Source of the DNA: an uncultured bacterium
Lineage (GTDB): Bacteria > Bacillota > Clostridia > Lachnospirales > Lachnospiraceae
NCBI GenBank assembly: GCA_947643145.1
Contig: CANRVD010000029.1
Span: forward strand, 1 to 35,374
DNA length: 35,374 bases
Reading direction: 5' to 3'
The notes below the pieces were generated by a model. The model was not told where the DNA came from and searched no databases. It worked only from the letters and a program-made list of their open reading frames with translations. How positions within the stretch are numbered: the first letter of the stretch is position 1; each line of letters starts with the position of its first letter. Shown here one piece after another: positions 25,177 through 33,169 of the stretch. The position numbers and the translations under genes are program-made.

Positions 25177-25219
25177 AAGTTACACGAAAGCAGCATCTTT
25201 TGCCGCTTTAGTGCAACTT
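25177..25219 (-). terminator. probable terminator after the GH13 gene
   Basis: On the minus strand AAGTTGCAC plus AAAGC pair with GCTTT plus GTGTAACTT, with single-base interruptions, followed by TATTT. It lies seven bases after the GH13 stop codon and separates this gene from the CapA-family gene. Confidence 0.7.
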
Positions 25220-25225
25220 CATTCT

Positions 25226-27370
25226 TTATACCCTTTCATCGATATCCTTAATAATGATACCCGAAACCGGTGGACAAGTTACCTGAATATAGCCATCCTC
25301 AACGACATACATCTTCGTTTCATCGGAAAACCCGTCACGGTTTGTAAGGAACAACCTTGCCATTCTGCTCTGGTAGGTTACTCCCAAACGCCATACCGGA
25401 ATCTTTGCATGCCGTTCTTCCTCCCCACGGTTAATAATAACAACAATTTTATCCCTGTCATCAAATCGGCCAAAACTAATCAGATTGTATTCTCCTAACA
25501 AAAAGAGAATAGAACCGGTTTTGATTGCCTGATAACTCTTATGAATCCGAATTAAGGCTTTATGGTATTCAATCAAATCCAAATCTTCCTGGCCCCACGG
25601 AAAGGCACGTCGGTTATCCGGGTCTGTCCATCCACACAATCCGGCCTCATCCCCGTAATATATCGTCGGTGCTCCCGGCCATGTCATCTGAATCATAACT
25701 CCTTGACGGAATACCGCTTTATCAATCCCCTCACTTGCGGCCTCCGGTCCCCTTGAATTGGTTCTTCCTACCTGACTGTTTGTTCTGGTCAGAAAACGGG
25801 AGTGGTCATGATTGGAAAGCTCGTTCATTGCCACCTGCAATGACTGTGTACAAAACCTCGTCATAAAATGACGCATCGAGCCAAAAAATGCATCCGCATT
25901 TCCTTTCATATCCTCACGGTACTCATCACTATGCTTTTCCACACCTGTTAAGAACCATGTAATCGGCTCCATAAAGGCATCATAGTTCATAACTGTATCC
26001 CACTGGTCTCCCTTCAGCCATTCTGTTGCATCACCATAATGTTCCGCAAGAATAATAGCATTTGGATTCGCTTCTTTTACTACCTTTCGGAACTCCCGCC
26101 AAAAGAAATGATTATACTCTGGCGTAAGCCCTAAATCTGCCGCCACGTCAAGACGCCATCCGTCTACATTAAATGGCGGTGAAACCCATTTTCTTGCAAT
26201 CTCCAATACATAGCTGCAAAGCTCTGCCGATTCTTCATAATTCAATTTTGGAAGTGTATCGTGTCCCCACCAGCCATCATAATAAGTATTATATGGCCAC
26301 ATATCCTCCCAAAACTTAAAGTAGGTACGGTACGGGCTTTCCCTGTCTACAAAAGCTCCTTTCGCATAGCCGGGTGCATGTTCATAAATACACTCCCTGT
26401 CCAGCCATTTGTTAAAGGACCCACAGTGGTTAAATACACCATCCAAAATAACCTTCATGCCCCGGCGGTGCACTTCCTCCACAAATTCCACAAAAAGCTG
26501 ATTGCTTGCTTCCAGATTCTCCTTATCTGTCACACGACAGATATAACGCGTCGCTGACTGGTTTGGATGTGCTGCATCACAAAGCAGTTGTCCATTTTCA
26601 CCGCGTTTTAAAAGTTCTCCCTCATCTTTTACAATACGCCCGATATGTGGGTCAATATAGTCATAATCCTGAATATCGTATTTATGATTTGACGGAGATA
26701 CAAACACAGGATTCAGATAGATTACTTCGACGCCAAGCTCCTGCAGATAATCTAACTTCTGCATAATTCCGGCTATATCGCCTCCGTAAAACTCACGGAC
26801 TCCCATTGCCGCCGGATACTTATTCCAGTCTGTTACCTTTGTCGTTCCTTCGTTAATGTAAATATATTCATCATCTTCCACATCATTGCTTCTGTCACCA
26901 TTATAAAAACGGTCTGTATAAATCTGGTAAAAGATAGCTCCTTTTGCCCATCCCGGCGTTGTAAAGGATGGCTTAATCCAAAAATTATAATATGTTTCTT
27001 CATTGTCACAAAGACCTACACTGTTATAATAGCAGACTAATCTGCCACAATGTAATTCAAAATAATACTCGACACGTTCCTCTCCCAGCAAAATACCGCC
27101 CTCATAGTAGTCAAACAGGCTGTCGTTTGACACCTTTTTCATCAACTGGCGGTTGCCGTCATATATCAGATATACCTTATCAACATTTTCCCTGCCAGTA
27201 CGGATACGGAGGGTAACGTAATCATTTACCTGAGGCTCCGCCGGTGAACGGTATGCCTCCGTTCCATCACTAAAAACAGCCTGTGGATTAAATATCGTAG
27301 CTAATTTATCAATATATAACTGTGTTTTCATTGATTTTGACATCTGATGCCAATGAAGATTAAAATCCAT
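25226..27370 (-). CDS. GH13 alpha-glycosidase (neopullulanase/maltogenic amylase-like)
   Basis: The 714-residue protein has an N-terminal beta-sandwich (about 1-135, CBM34-like) and a GH13 barrel. Catalytic residues appear at Asp408 (GWRLDVAADLG), Glu443 (IILAEHYGD) and Asp522 (SNHDHS), with region I at DGVFNH (near 310). A C-terminal beta domain follows (VVIINRGEEE onward). No signal peptide is visible, so it probably acts on imported maltodextrins in the cytoplasm. The ATG at 27370 has GGAGG upstream; a GTG four codons earlier overlaps that site. No transporter or regulator is next to it. Exact specificity (neopullulanase, cyclomaltodextrinase or similar) cannot be read from motifs alone. 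Confidence 0.93.
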   Translation of the reverse strand: MDFNLHWHQMSKSMKTQLYIDKLATIFNPQAVFSDGTEAYRSPAEPQVNDYVTLRIRTGRENVDKVYLIYDGNRQLMKKVSNDSLFDYYEGGILLGEERVEYYFELHCGRLVCYYNSVGLCDNEETYYNFWIKPSFTTPGWAKGAIFYQIYTDRFYNGDRSNDVEDDEYIYINEGTTKVTDWNKYPAAMGVREFYGGDIAGIMQKLDYLQELGVEVIYLNPVFVSPSNHKYDIQDYDYIDPHIGRIVKDEGELLKRGENGQLLCDAAHPNQSATRYICRVTDKENLEASNQLFVEFVEEVHRRGMKVILDGVFNHCGSFNKWLDRECIYEHAPGYAKGAFVDRESPYRTYFKFWEDMWPYNTYYDGWWGHDTLPKLNYEESAELCSYVLEIARKWVSPPFNVDGWRLDVAADLGLTPEYNHFFWREFRKVVKEANPNAIILAEHYGDATEWLKGDQWDTVMNYDAFMEPITWFLTGVEKHSDEYREDMKGNADAFFGSMRHFMTRFCTQSLQVAMNELSNHDHSRFLTRTNSQVGRTNSRGPEAASEGIDKAVFRQGVMIQMTWPGAPTIYYGDEAGLCGWTDPDNRRAFPWGQEDLDLIEYHKALIRIHKSYQAIKTGSILFLLGEYNLISFGRFDDRDKIVVIINRGEEERHAKIPVWRLGVTYQSRMARLFLTNRDGFSDETKMYVVEDGYIQVTCPPVSGIIIKDIDERV

Positions 27371-27382
27371 AAAATCCTCCAC

Positions 27383-27697
27383 TCTGTATATTATATCTTC
27401 TATTACTTTGATTATTAAATGTTACAACAATTAACGTAGAATAAATTTTTAAGAACATTTGCTGAAAACACTGACGGATTGATACTGCGCCGGGGCTTTC
27501 TGCAAAATGTACTTAAGAATTAAGACAGGCAACAACTGTAATATTTAATAACTGAAGCAATCAATACATCACCAATGTAAATTGGCGATGCTAATATAAC
27601 TTATCAGAAATTGTAACACAATTTCTGATAAAAGGCACATGGTTTTGTGCCGCCAATCCATTATAAGAAGCCGTTTTTGCTTCTTAATTATAATATT
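27383..27697. repeat. four successive hairpins in the cca-GH13 gap
   Basis: No gene is present. Close to the cca end are four separate stem-loops: 27567-27590 (CATCACCAAT with ATTGGCGATG), 27601-27631 (13 bp, TTATCAGAAATTG with CAATTTCTGATAA), 27634-27651 (GGCACA with TGTGCC) and 27665-27685 (AAGAAGC with GCTTCTT). The rest, up to the GH13 start, is AT-rich, with a TATAAT near 27385 on the minus strand but a weak -35. Confidence 0.7.
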
Positions 27698-29131
27698 TTA
27701 TCTTATATTTCCATTGGATACAAGCCCCAGCAGCTTATCTTTTTGATTACATTCTGGATTTTCAATAACAAATTCCAGTACTTCTTTTAGAATTCTTCCC
27801 ATTTCCGGTCCCTGCTTTACCCCAAGTTCCATTAAATCCCGCCCGGATATTTTCAAATCTTTTATTTCCAATGCCGCTCCGGATTGCAAAACCTGTTCCC
27901 ACAAAGAAACGGCGGTATAGATTCCCTCCAGCTTTTTTTCCCATGTTTTCGGATTCTGCGCCAGAATATCACTAAACTGTACCAAAAAAAGAAACGGCAT
28001 AATATCCTTCCCTGTCTTTGCAAGTGTCTTTCTCATTGCCTTCACGGTAGTTCCATATCGGTAATCATGCCAACGGATCAGGCGTCTTACAATACCGATT
28101 GTCTCATTGTCAAAAGCCAGTCTTTTGAGGATTTTTGCTGCTATCTCTTCTCCTGCCTGCTGGTGTCCGTAAAAATGCCCTATCCCCCCTTCATCCACTG
28201 TCATAGTCCTTGGCTTTCCAACATCATGAAGCAGCATGGCAACGCAAAGTATCATATGCTGCTTTTCATTCAGGTGCTCTGTAAATTTTTCTGCCAGGGA
28301 AGCCACCTCTTTCGGTATCTCACTGCCATCCCAGTCCTCAGAATATTTCCCAAAAAAGAAATTCATTACTTTGATACTATAAATCGTGTGCTCTCCTATC
28401 GTAAATACATGATGCGGGTTCTTCTGTTCCCTTTCCATCATATCATCCAATTCCGGCAGAAACGTCTTTGTCATGCCTGTATAATATATCTCCCTAAGCA
28501 TCCCTGCATCCTTTGATACCAAAAGCTTGGTAAGTTCTGTCCGAATACGCTCTGCACTAATCTTCTGTAAATTTTCTGCCCGTTCCACAATCGCTTGTCT
28601 GGTATTTTCTTCAATCGCAAATCCAAGCTGCCCCGAAAAACGCACTGCCCGCAGCATCCTAAGTGCATCTTCATCAAACCGCGCTCCCGGTTCCCCCACG
28701 CAGCGGATAATCTTCGCTTCCAAATCGTGAATTCCTTCAAACTCATCCACCAGCCCCTGAGAATCATTATATGCCATAGCATTAATCGTAAAATCCCGCC
28801 GCTCCAAATCAAGCTTTAAATTATCCGTAAACTCGACACTTTTCGGATGGCGGTTATCTTCATACTCACCATCAATCCGGTATGTTGTTACCTCATAACC
28901 CGTGTGGTTCAACATAACCGTAACCGTTCCATGTTTGATTCCTGTATCTATCGTTTTTCGAAAAAGTGCTTTGATTTTGGACGGCCCTGCGGACGTTGTA
29001 ATATCCCAATCCTGCGGAACGCGCCCCAAAATAGTATCCCTCACGCAGCCGCCGACTGCATAGGCTTCATATCCGGCCTTTTCCAGCGTATCAATAATTG
29101 TAGAAACATCTTTTGGCAAGTTTATCATCAT
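27698..29131 (-). CDS. cca: CCA tRNA nucleotidyltransferase with HD domain
   Basis: The 477-residue enzyme adds or repairs the 3' CCA of tRNAs. It has the class II nucleotidyltransferase core: YAVGGCVRDTILGR, QDWDITTSA with the catalytic acidic pair, RRDFTINAMAYN and the EDALRMLRAVRFSGQLGF neck. An HD domain follows (LLHDVGK, RWHDYR). The exact start is uncertain by two codons. The ATG at 29131 is chosen, with AGGA upstream; a TTG at 29137 is an alternative. No neighbour is functionally related, and a large palindrome lies upstream between it and metK. Confidence 0.94.
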   Translation of the reverse strand: MMINLPKDVSTIIDTLEKAGYEAYAVGGCVRDTILGRVPQDWDITTSAGPSKIKALFRKTIDTGIKHGTVTVMLNHTGYEVTTYRIDGEYEDNRHPKSVEFTDNLKLDLERRDFTINAMAYNDSQGLVDEFEGIHDLEAKIIRCVGEPGARFDEDALRMLRAVRFSGQLGFAIEENTRQAIVERAENLQKISAERIRTELTKLLVSKDAGMLREIYYTGMTKTFLPELDDMMEREQKNPHHVFTIGEHTIYSIKVMNFFFGKYSEDWDGSEIPKEVASLAEKFTEHLNEKQHMILCVAMLLHDVGKPRTMTVDEGGIGHFYGHQQAGEEIAAKILKRLAFDNETIGIVRRLIRWHDYRYGTTVKAMRKTLAKTGKDIMPFLFLVQFSDILAQNPKTWEKKLEGIYTAVSLWEQVLQSGAALEIKDLKISGRDLMELGVKQGPEMGRILKEVLEFVIENPECNQKDKLLGLVSNGNIR

Positions 29132-29190
29132 ACACAATTCCTGTCTTCTCCATTTCTGCTAATTTCACTGTTACTTCGGAAATTTCTCTG

Positions 29191-29227
29191 TTAACAACAA
29201 CATGCCTGCAAAGCAGGCATGTCTTTT
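29191..29227. repeat. 10-bp perfect hairpin upstream of cca
   Basis: ACATGCCTGC and GCAGGCATGT are separated by AAA and followed on the plus strand by CTTTTTT. This resembles a plus-strand terminator, although no plus-strand gene precedes it. The tight AAA loop resembles the other mini-hairpins in the window. Confidence 0.55.
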
Positions 29228-29230
29228 TTA

Positions 29231-29528
29231 ACTTATAAGATGATGCTGGGGTCAAAAAATTCATTTTTGTATATACTTCGTCAATTTGCACAAAAGAATA
29301 AGATAACTAAGAAAGCAGAATAATCATTTTTATCTCAGGACTGTTCGAAGCCGTTGGTGCTTAAACAGCGTCGTTTGCTGTTTTATGCCCCATTACGTGC
29401 TTCGCCAAGCGAAAGCGTGTCCTGAATGAAAATGATTATACCGCTTTCTGCATTATTGTATCATTGTGCAAATTGACGAAGTCGATATGTAAATTTACCT
29501 TTTGACCTCAACATCACCCTTATAAGTA
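29231..29528. repeat. about 300-bp palindromic element between metK and cca
   Basis: The left arm (29231-29340) and right arm (29421-29528) are inverted imperfect copies. The best-conserved block is ACTTCGTCAATTTGCACA on the left and its complement on the right. A second block is AATCATTTTTATCTCAGG against CCTGAATGAAAATGATT. The centre (29341-29420) holds small hairpins such as AAACAGC/GCTGTTT. The outer end of the right arm includes the last codons and TAA of metK. A partial copy is at 3011-3049. No reading frame worth calling is present. Confidence 0.78.
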
Positions 29529-30707
29529 TTTCTTTAAATCTTCTGCCTTATCTGTCTTCTCCCAAGGCAAATCCAAATCATTTCTTCCAAAATGTCCATA
29601 AGCTGCTGTCTGCTTGTAGATTGGACGGCGAAGGTCAAGCATTTTAATAATTCCTGCAGGACGGAGGTCAAAATTCTCACGAATAATCTGCTCCAGCTTA
29701 CTGTCAGCAATTTTTCCTGTACCAAAAGTATCAACCATAACAGAAGTAGGCTGTGCCACACCAATCGCATAGGAGAGCTGAATCTCACACCGCTTTGCAA
29801 GTCCTGCTGCCACAATATTCTTTGCAACATAACGTGCTGCATATGCTGCACTTCTGTCTACCTTTGTACAATCTTTTCCAGAAAACGCTCCACCACCATG
29901 ACGGGCATATCCACCATAGGTATCTACAATAATCTTTCTTCCTGTCAGTCCACTGTCACCATTTGGCCCGCCAATTACAAAACGTCCTGTTGGATTAATA
30001 AATACCTTTGTATTTTCATCCATCATTTCCGGTGAAATCTCTGCATCAATAACATATTTACGGATATCATTATGTATCTGCTCCTGTGTTATCTCTGCTG
30101 CATGTTGTGATGAAATTACCACTGCATTAATATGTACCGGCTTATTGTCTTCATCATATTCTACAGACACCTGGCTCTTTCCGTCTGCACGCAGATATGG
30201 CAATGTACCATTTTTGCGGACATCTGTCAGCCTTTTTGCCAGCCTGTGGGCAAGAGCAATTGGATATGGCATAAACTCTACCGTCTCATCTGTTGCATAA
30301 CCAAACATCATACCCTGATCACCTGCACCAATCGCAGCAAGCTGCTCATCAGACATTGTATTTTCCTTTGCTTCCAGCGCCTTGTCCACTCCAAGGGCAA
30401 TATCCGCACTCTGATTGTCCAAAAGAATTTTAACCTCACAGGTATCGCAGTTAAATCCCTTCGCATCATCATCATAACCGATCTCACGAATTGTCTCACG
30501 TACGATTTTTTCATAATCTACCTGTGCTTTTGTTGTAATCTCACCCATTACCATAACATAGTCTGTTGTAATAACTGTTTCACATGCCACACGGCTCATT
30601 GGGTCCTGTGCCATCAATGCATCCAGTATAGCATCTGAAATATTATCACAAATCTTATCTGGATGTCCCTCTGTTACTGATTCTGACGTAAATAAATATT
30701 TTTCCAT
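29520..30707 (-). CDS. metK: S-adenosylmethionine synthetase
   Basis: The 395-residue enzyme makes SAM from methionine and ATP. It has [16 protein letters not shown] at the N-terminus (His15 and Asp17), the [12 protein letters not shown] loop, and [26 protein letters not shown]. The length is normal. The ATG at 30707 was chosen: GAGG lies 6 bases upstream, and a second ATG directly before it is an alternative. Expression is under a SAM-I riboswitch about 230 bases upstream, consistent with feedback by the product. The stop codon lies within the arm of the large palindrome downstream. Confidence 0.98.
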   Translation of the reverse strand: MEKYLFTSESVTEGHPDKICDNISDAILDALMAQDPMSRVACETVITTDYVMVMGEITTKAQVDYEKIVRETIREIGYDDDAKGFNCDTCEVKILLDNQSADIALGVDKALEAKENTMSDEQLAAIGAGDQGMMFGYATDETVEFMPYPIALAHRLAKRLTDVRKNGTLPYLRADGKSQVSVEYDEDNKPVHINAVVISSQHAAEITQEQIHNDIRKYVIDAEISPEMMDENTKVFINPTGRFVIGGPNGDSGLTGRKIIVDTYGGYARHGGGAFSGKDCTKVDRSAAYAARYVAKNIVAAGLAKRCEIQLSYAIGVAQPTSVMVDTFGTGKIADSKLEQIIRENFDLRPAGIIKMLDLRRPIYKQTAAYGHFGRNDLDLPWEKTDKAEDLKKYL

Positions 30708-30710
30708 CAT

Positions 30711-30915
30711 TAACCTCATTTCTGCACTGCTTTTGTGCATCATGCAATATTTGTGTCGCAGTGCAGACACAAAAAAGCAATTTTTGTTGCAGGAACGCTA
30801 TGCGTCTCTTTACCACAACGCTGTGGCGAAGTTTCCTATAAACTGAAAGGGGCACAGACTCCGCTTGTGCCCTGTCAAAAACGCTTCAGCGTTTTTGCTG
30901 GCGTACCTCCATATG
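30711..30915 (-). repeat. mini-hairpin array in the metK 5' leader
   Basis: Between the riboswitch terminator and the metK start there are at least five compact palindromes on the minus strand: AAAAACGCT/AGCGTTTTT, GGGCACA/TGTGCCC, CCACAGC/GTTGTGG, GCAA/TTGC and TTTGTGTC/GACACAAA. They are separated by short, unrelated spacers of different length, so they are not a CRISPR array. The stretch would be transcribed into every full-length metK mRNA. Confidence 0.65.
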
Positions 30916-30934
30916 CCGAGTAATTTCTTATCCC

Positions 30935-30984
30935 AAAACAAAAAGTCCATCTTGCGGAAAAAATCTTCACAACAAAATGGACTT
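30935..30984 (-). terminator. SAM-I riboswitch expression-platform terminator
   Basis: On the minus strand AGTCCATTTTG (30973-30983) pairs with CAAGATGGACT (30944-30954) and is followed by TTTTTGTTTT. It stands directly after the aptamer and before the metK leader, the expected place for a SAM-controlled terminator. Confidence 0.9.
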
Positions 30985-31001
30985 GAATTATCGTCAACTC
31001 C

Positions 31002-31100
31002 CTCTTATTGTTCGATTTCTCGCTGAGATTGGCACCTTCCATAAAATGGGGTTGCCGTGGTTTCTTAGAGCCTTCACTCTCCACCACTCTGAATAAGAGT
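31002..31100 (-). ncRNA. SAM-I (S-box) riboswitch aptamer of metK
   Basis: The outer P1 helix is formed by CTCTTATT and AATAAGAG. Conserved S-box blocks are visible in order on the minus strand: AGAGTGGTGGAG, CTCTAAGAAACCACGGCAACC, GGAAGGTGCCAATC and CAGCGAG. The known family binds SAM and then favours termination. It is followed by a terminator and metK, a classic target. Confidence 0.96.
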
Positions 31101-31113
31101 TTTACTATTTATT

Positions 31114-31142
31114 AATATACATCATCAAAGGGCATCCGTCAA
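31114..31142 (-). promoter_or_regulatory. promoter of the metK riboswitch transcript
   Basis: On the minus strand TTGACG (31137-31142) and TATATT (31114-31119) are separated by 17 bases and lie just before the S-box aptamer. Confidence 0.82.
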
Positions 31143-31169
31143 TAGCCTGAAAAAATTTCGTCTAGTACC

Positions 31170-32747
31170 CTAGTGCTTACCGTTTGCTGGCTCAACATTA
31201 ACCTGTTTTCCTTTGATTCTGGCATGTTTCATCGCATCAATTACTTCCGAAGCATATTCCCGTGGCACTTCTACAAAGGTATAGTTATCATACATATCAA
31301 TCGCACCAACTAACTCGCCTTCCATGCCAGATTCTCCAGCGACAGCGCCCAGAATATCTCCAATCCGAACCCTGTTTTTCTTTCCTATGTTGATAAACAG
31401 ACGTACCATCCCCGGCTCTGCCCCGGTATCACCAAAATCCTCCCGTTCCATTTCTGCCTCGCCATTCTCACCCATCTGCATCATCAAAAAGGCTGCTGCC
31501 ATCTCTAAAGAAGAATACTCCTTATCATCCAGATGCTCCTCCAAAATATCTAACATCTTGCCGAGATTTTCACTCTCTATCAGATTACCCGCTTTTTCGA
31601 GAATTTTTTCTGCCTTAATCTCTGTAATGTCATCTGCTGATGGAATTGGCTGGCGTTTAATCTTCGTCTTGCAATACCGCTGAATATCCTTCAGTTTATA
31701 GATTTCCCTGCCCACAACCAGTGTAAAGGCCCTTCCGCTTCGTCCGGCCCTTCCTGTCCGTCCAATCCGGTGAACATAATATTCATCATCCTGCGGCACA
31801 TCATAATTAAATACTGCCTCAACATCATCTACATCAATTCCTCTTGCCGCCACATCAGTAGCGACCAGTATATCCGTCCTTCCATTCCGAAAACCGTTCA
31901 TTACCCTGTCTCTCTGGGACTGTTTCATATCTCCATGAAGCCCTTCTGCAAAGTAACCTCTTCCTTTCAAATCCTCTACCAGCTCGTCAACCTTTTTCTT
32001 GGTGTTACAAAAAATCAGGGAAAGCTCCGGGTCATACATATCTAACAAACGGGAAAGCACTTCATTCTTCTTTCTTGGATTCACCTCATAGTAATACTGC
32101 TCAATCTTTGGAACTGTAAGCTCCTTTTTCACTACCTTCACCATTTCCGGATTTTTCAGGTAAGTTCTTGCAATCTCCATAATCGGCTTTGGCATTGTCG
32201 CTGAAAAAAGAAGTGTCTGGTGATCTTCCGGCAGCGTCTTGAGCACAACCTCAATATCCTCCCGAAAGCCCATATTTAACATTTCATCTGCCTCATCCAG
32301 TACAATCGCCCCCACATGCTCCATTCTCAGGGTATGACGGTTTATATGGTCAATCACACGTCCCGGTGTGCCAATCACCACCTGTACCCCGCCTTTCAGG
32401 GAGCGGATTTGCTTCGAAATATCCTGTCCACCATATACCGGCAGTACTTTTATACCATGCATAAACTTTGCCAGGCGCCTCACTTCATTTGCAGACTGAA
32501 TCGCAAGCTCTCTTGTTGGGCAAAGTATAATAGCCTGTAATTTCTTGTTGTGTGGGTCAACACGCTGCAGCAACGGAATGCCAAATGCTGCCGTTTTACC
32601 CGTTCCGGTCTGTGCCTGCCCTATCATATCCCTGCCTTCTATCGCAATCGGAATTGACTTCGCCTGAATGGGACTGGCCTGCTCAAATCCCATCTCTGTC
32701 ACTGCCCGCAATATCCTAGTGTCTAAACATAATTCTTCAAAATACAT
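31170..32747 (-). CDS. DEAD-box RNA helicase with DbpA-like RNA-binding domain
   Basis: The 525-residue protein has all helicase motifs: Q motif (FEQASPIQ), Walker A (AQTGTGKT, Lys51), PTRELA, DEAD at 151-154, SAT at 182-184, ARGIDV and HRIGRTGRAGR. A C-terminal DbpA-type RRM domain follows (about 445-515, VRLFINIGKKNRVRIGDILGAVAG). It resembles DeaD/CshA proteins, which unwind RNA in ribosome assembly and mRNA decay, often in the cold. The ATG at 32747 has GAGG 6 bases upstream. A strong promoter and an intrinsic-terminator hairpin lie in the leader, so attenuation is likely. Confidence 0.95.
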   Translation of the reverse strand: MYFEELCLDTRILRAVTEMGFEQASPIQAKSIPIAIEGRDMIGQAQTGTGKTAAFGIPLLQRVDPHNKKLQAIILCPTRELAIQSANEVRRLAKFMHGIKVLPVYGGQDISKQIRSLKGGVQVVIGTPGRVIDHINRHTLRMEHVGAIVLDEADEMLNMGFREDIEVVLKTLPEDHQTLLFSATMPKPIMEIARTYLKNPEMVKVVKKELTVPKIEQYYYEVNPRKKNEVLSRLLDMYDPELSLIFCNTKKKVDELVEDLKGRGYFAEGLHGDMKQSQRDRVMNGFRNGRTDILVATDVAARGIDVDDVEAVFNYDVPQDDEYYVHRIGRTGRAGRSGRAFTLVVGREIYKLKDIQRYCKTKIKRQPIPSADDITEIKAEKILEKAGNLIESENLGKMLDILEEHLDDKEYSSLEMAAAFLMMQMGENGEAEMEREDFGDTGAEPGMVRLFINIGKKNRVRIGDILGAVAGESGMEGELVGAIDMYDNYTFVEVPREYASEVIDAMKHARIKGKQVNVEPANGKH

Positions 32748-32805
32748 ATTCATCCTCATTTCTTTGGTGCGCTTGTGTACCACTACGCTACGAGCATTTT
32801 CCCAT

Positions 32806-32851
32806 CTCACAAAAAAAGAACCGTTCCTAAAAATCAGGAACGGCTTTTTCT
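32806..32851 (-). terminator. intrinsic-terminator hairpin inside the helicase leader
   Basis: On the minus strand GCCGTTCCTGA pairs with the complementary TAGGAACGGT and is followed by TCTTTTTTT. It lies between the promoter and the helicase start, about 60 bases before the start codon. A pairing of GCATTTTTCCC with GGGAAAATGC could enclose it. It also has T's on the plus strand. Confidence 0.85.
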
Positions 32852-32916
32852 GATTCTATTCGTAACAAAAGGGGAAAAATGCATCTGCTGGAATAGCATA
32901 CCTTACATTTGTCAAA

Positions 32917-32945
32917 ATCATAACACAGTTTTGCCACATTGTAAA
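32917..32945 (-). promoter_or_regulatory. promoter of the helicase gene
   Basis: On the minus strand TTTACA (32940-32945) and TATGAT (32917-32922) are separated by 17 bases. Transcription should start near 32910, giving a leader of about 160 bases that contains the terminator hairpin. Confidence 0.85.
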
Positions 32946-33086
32946 TACTTTTTTTGAAAATTTTTCAATATTTTTCAAAAAATTTCAAAAATACAGTTTT
33001 TTTGTCTTATCATGATAGAACTCTTTCTTTTACTTCGAATTAAATCATGTTGAAATGGATTTATCAGGAAATGGACTTATCCAGTT
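32946..33086. other. AT-rich gap upstream of the helicase promoter
   Basis: No gene is seen. The part next to the -35 box is very AT-rich with A- and T-tracts, as in UP-element-like upstream regions. That role is an inference. Confidence 0.35.
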
Positions 33087-33089
33087 AAG

Positions 33090-33141
33090 TAAAAAATCTC
33101 TTTGGAAGCCTGTTTTACAGGCTTTCCAAAGAGATTTTTTA
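33090..33141 (-). terminator. strong intrinsic terminator after the hybrid kinase gene
   Basis: A 23-bp stem with one bulge is formed by AAATCTCTTTGGAAGCCTG and its complement around a TTTTA loop, followed by TTTTTTA on the minus strand. It lies about 30 bases after the kinase stop codon. It can also work on the plus strand. Confidence 0.93.
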
Positions 33142-33169
33142 CTATATACAGGAACTTTTATTCCCTATC

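Noticed and set aside
27884-28516. Long plus-strand open frame of about 210 codons
   Set aside because: It is antisense to the well-supported cca gene, has no ribosome site and resembles no family.
29091-29291. Small minus-strand open frame upstream of cca
   Set aside because: It runs through the palindromic element and a hairpin, overlaps the cca start and has no recognisable protein pattern.
30711-30915. Possible CRISPR array in the metK leader
   Set aside because: The palindromes differ in sequence and the spacers differ in length; there is no repeated unit and no cas gene.
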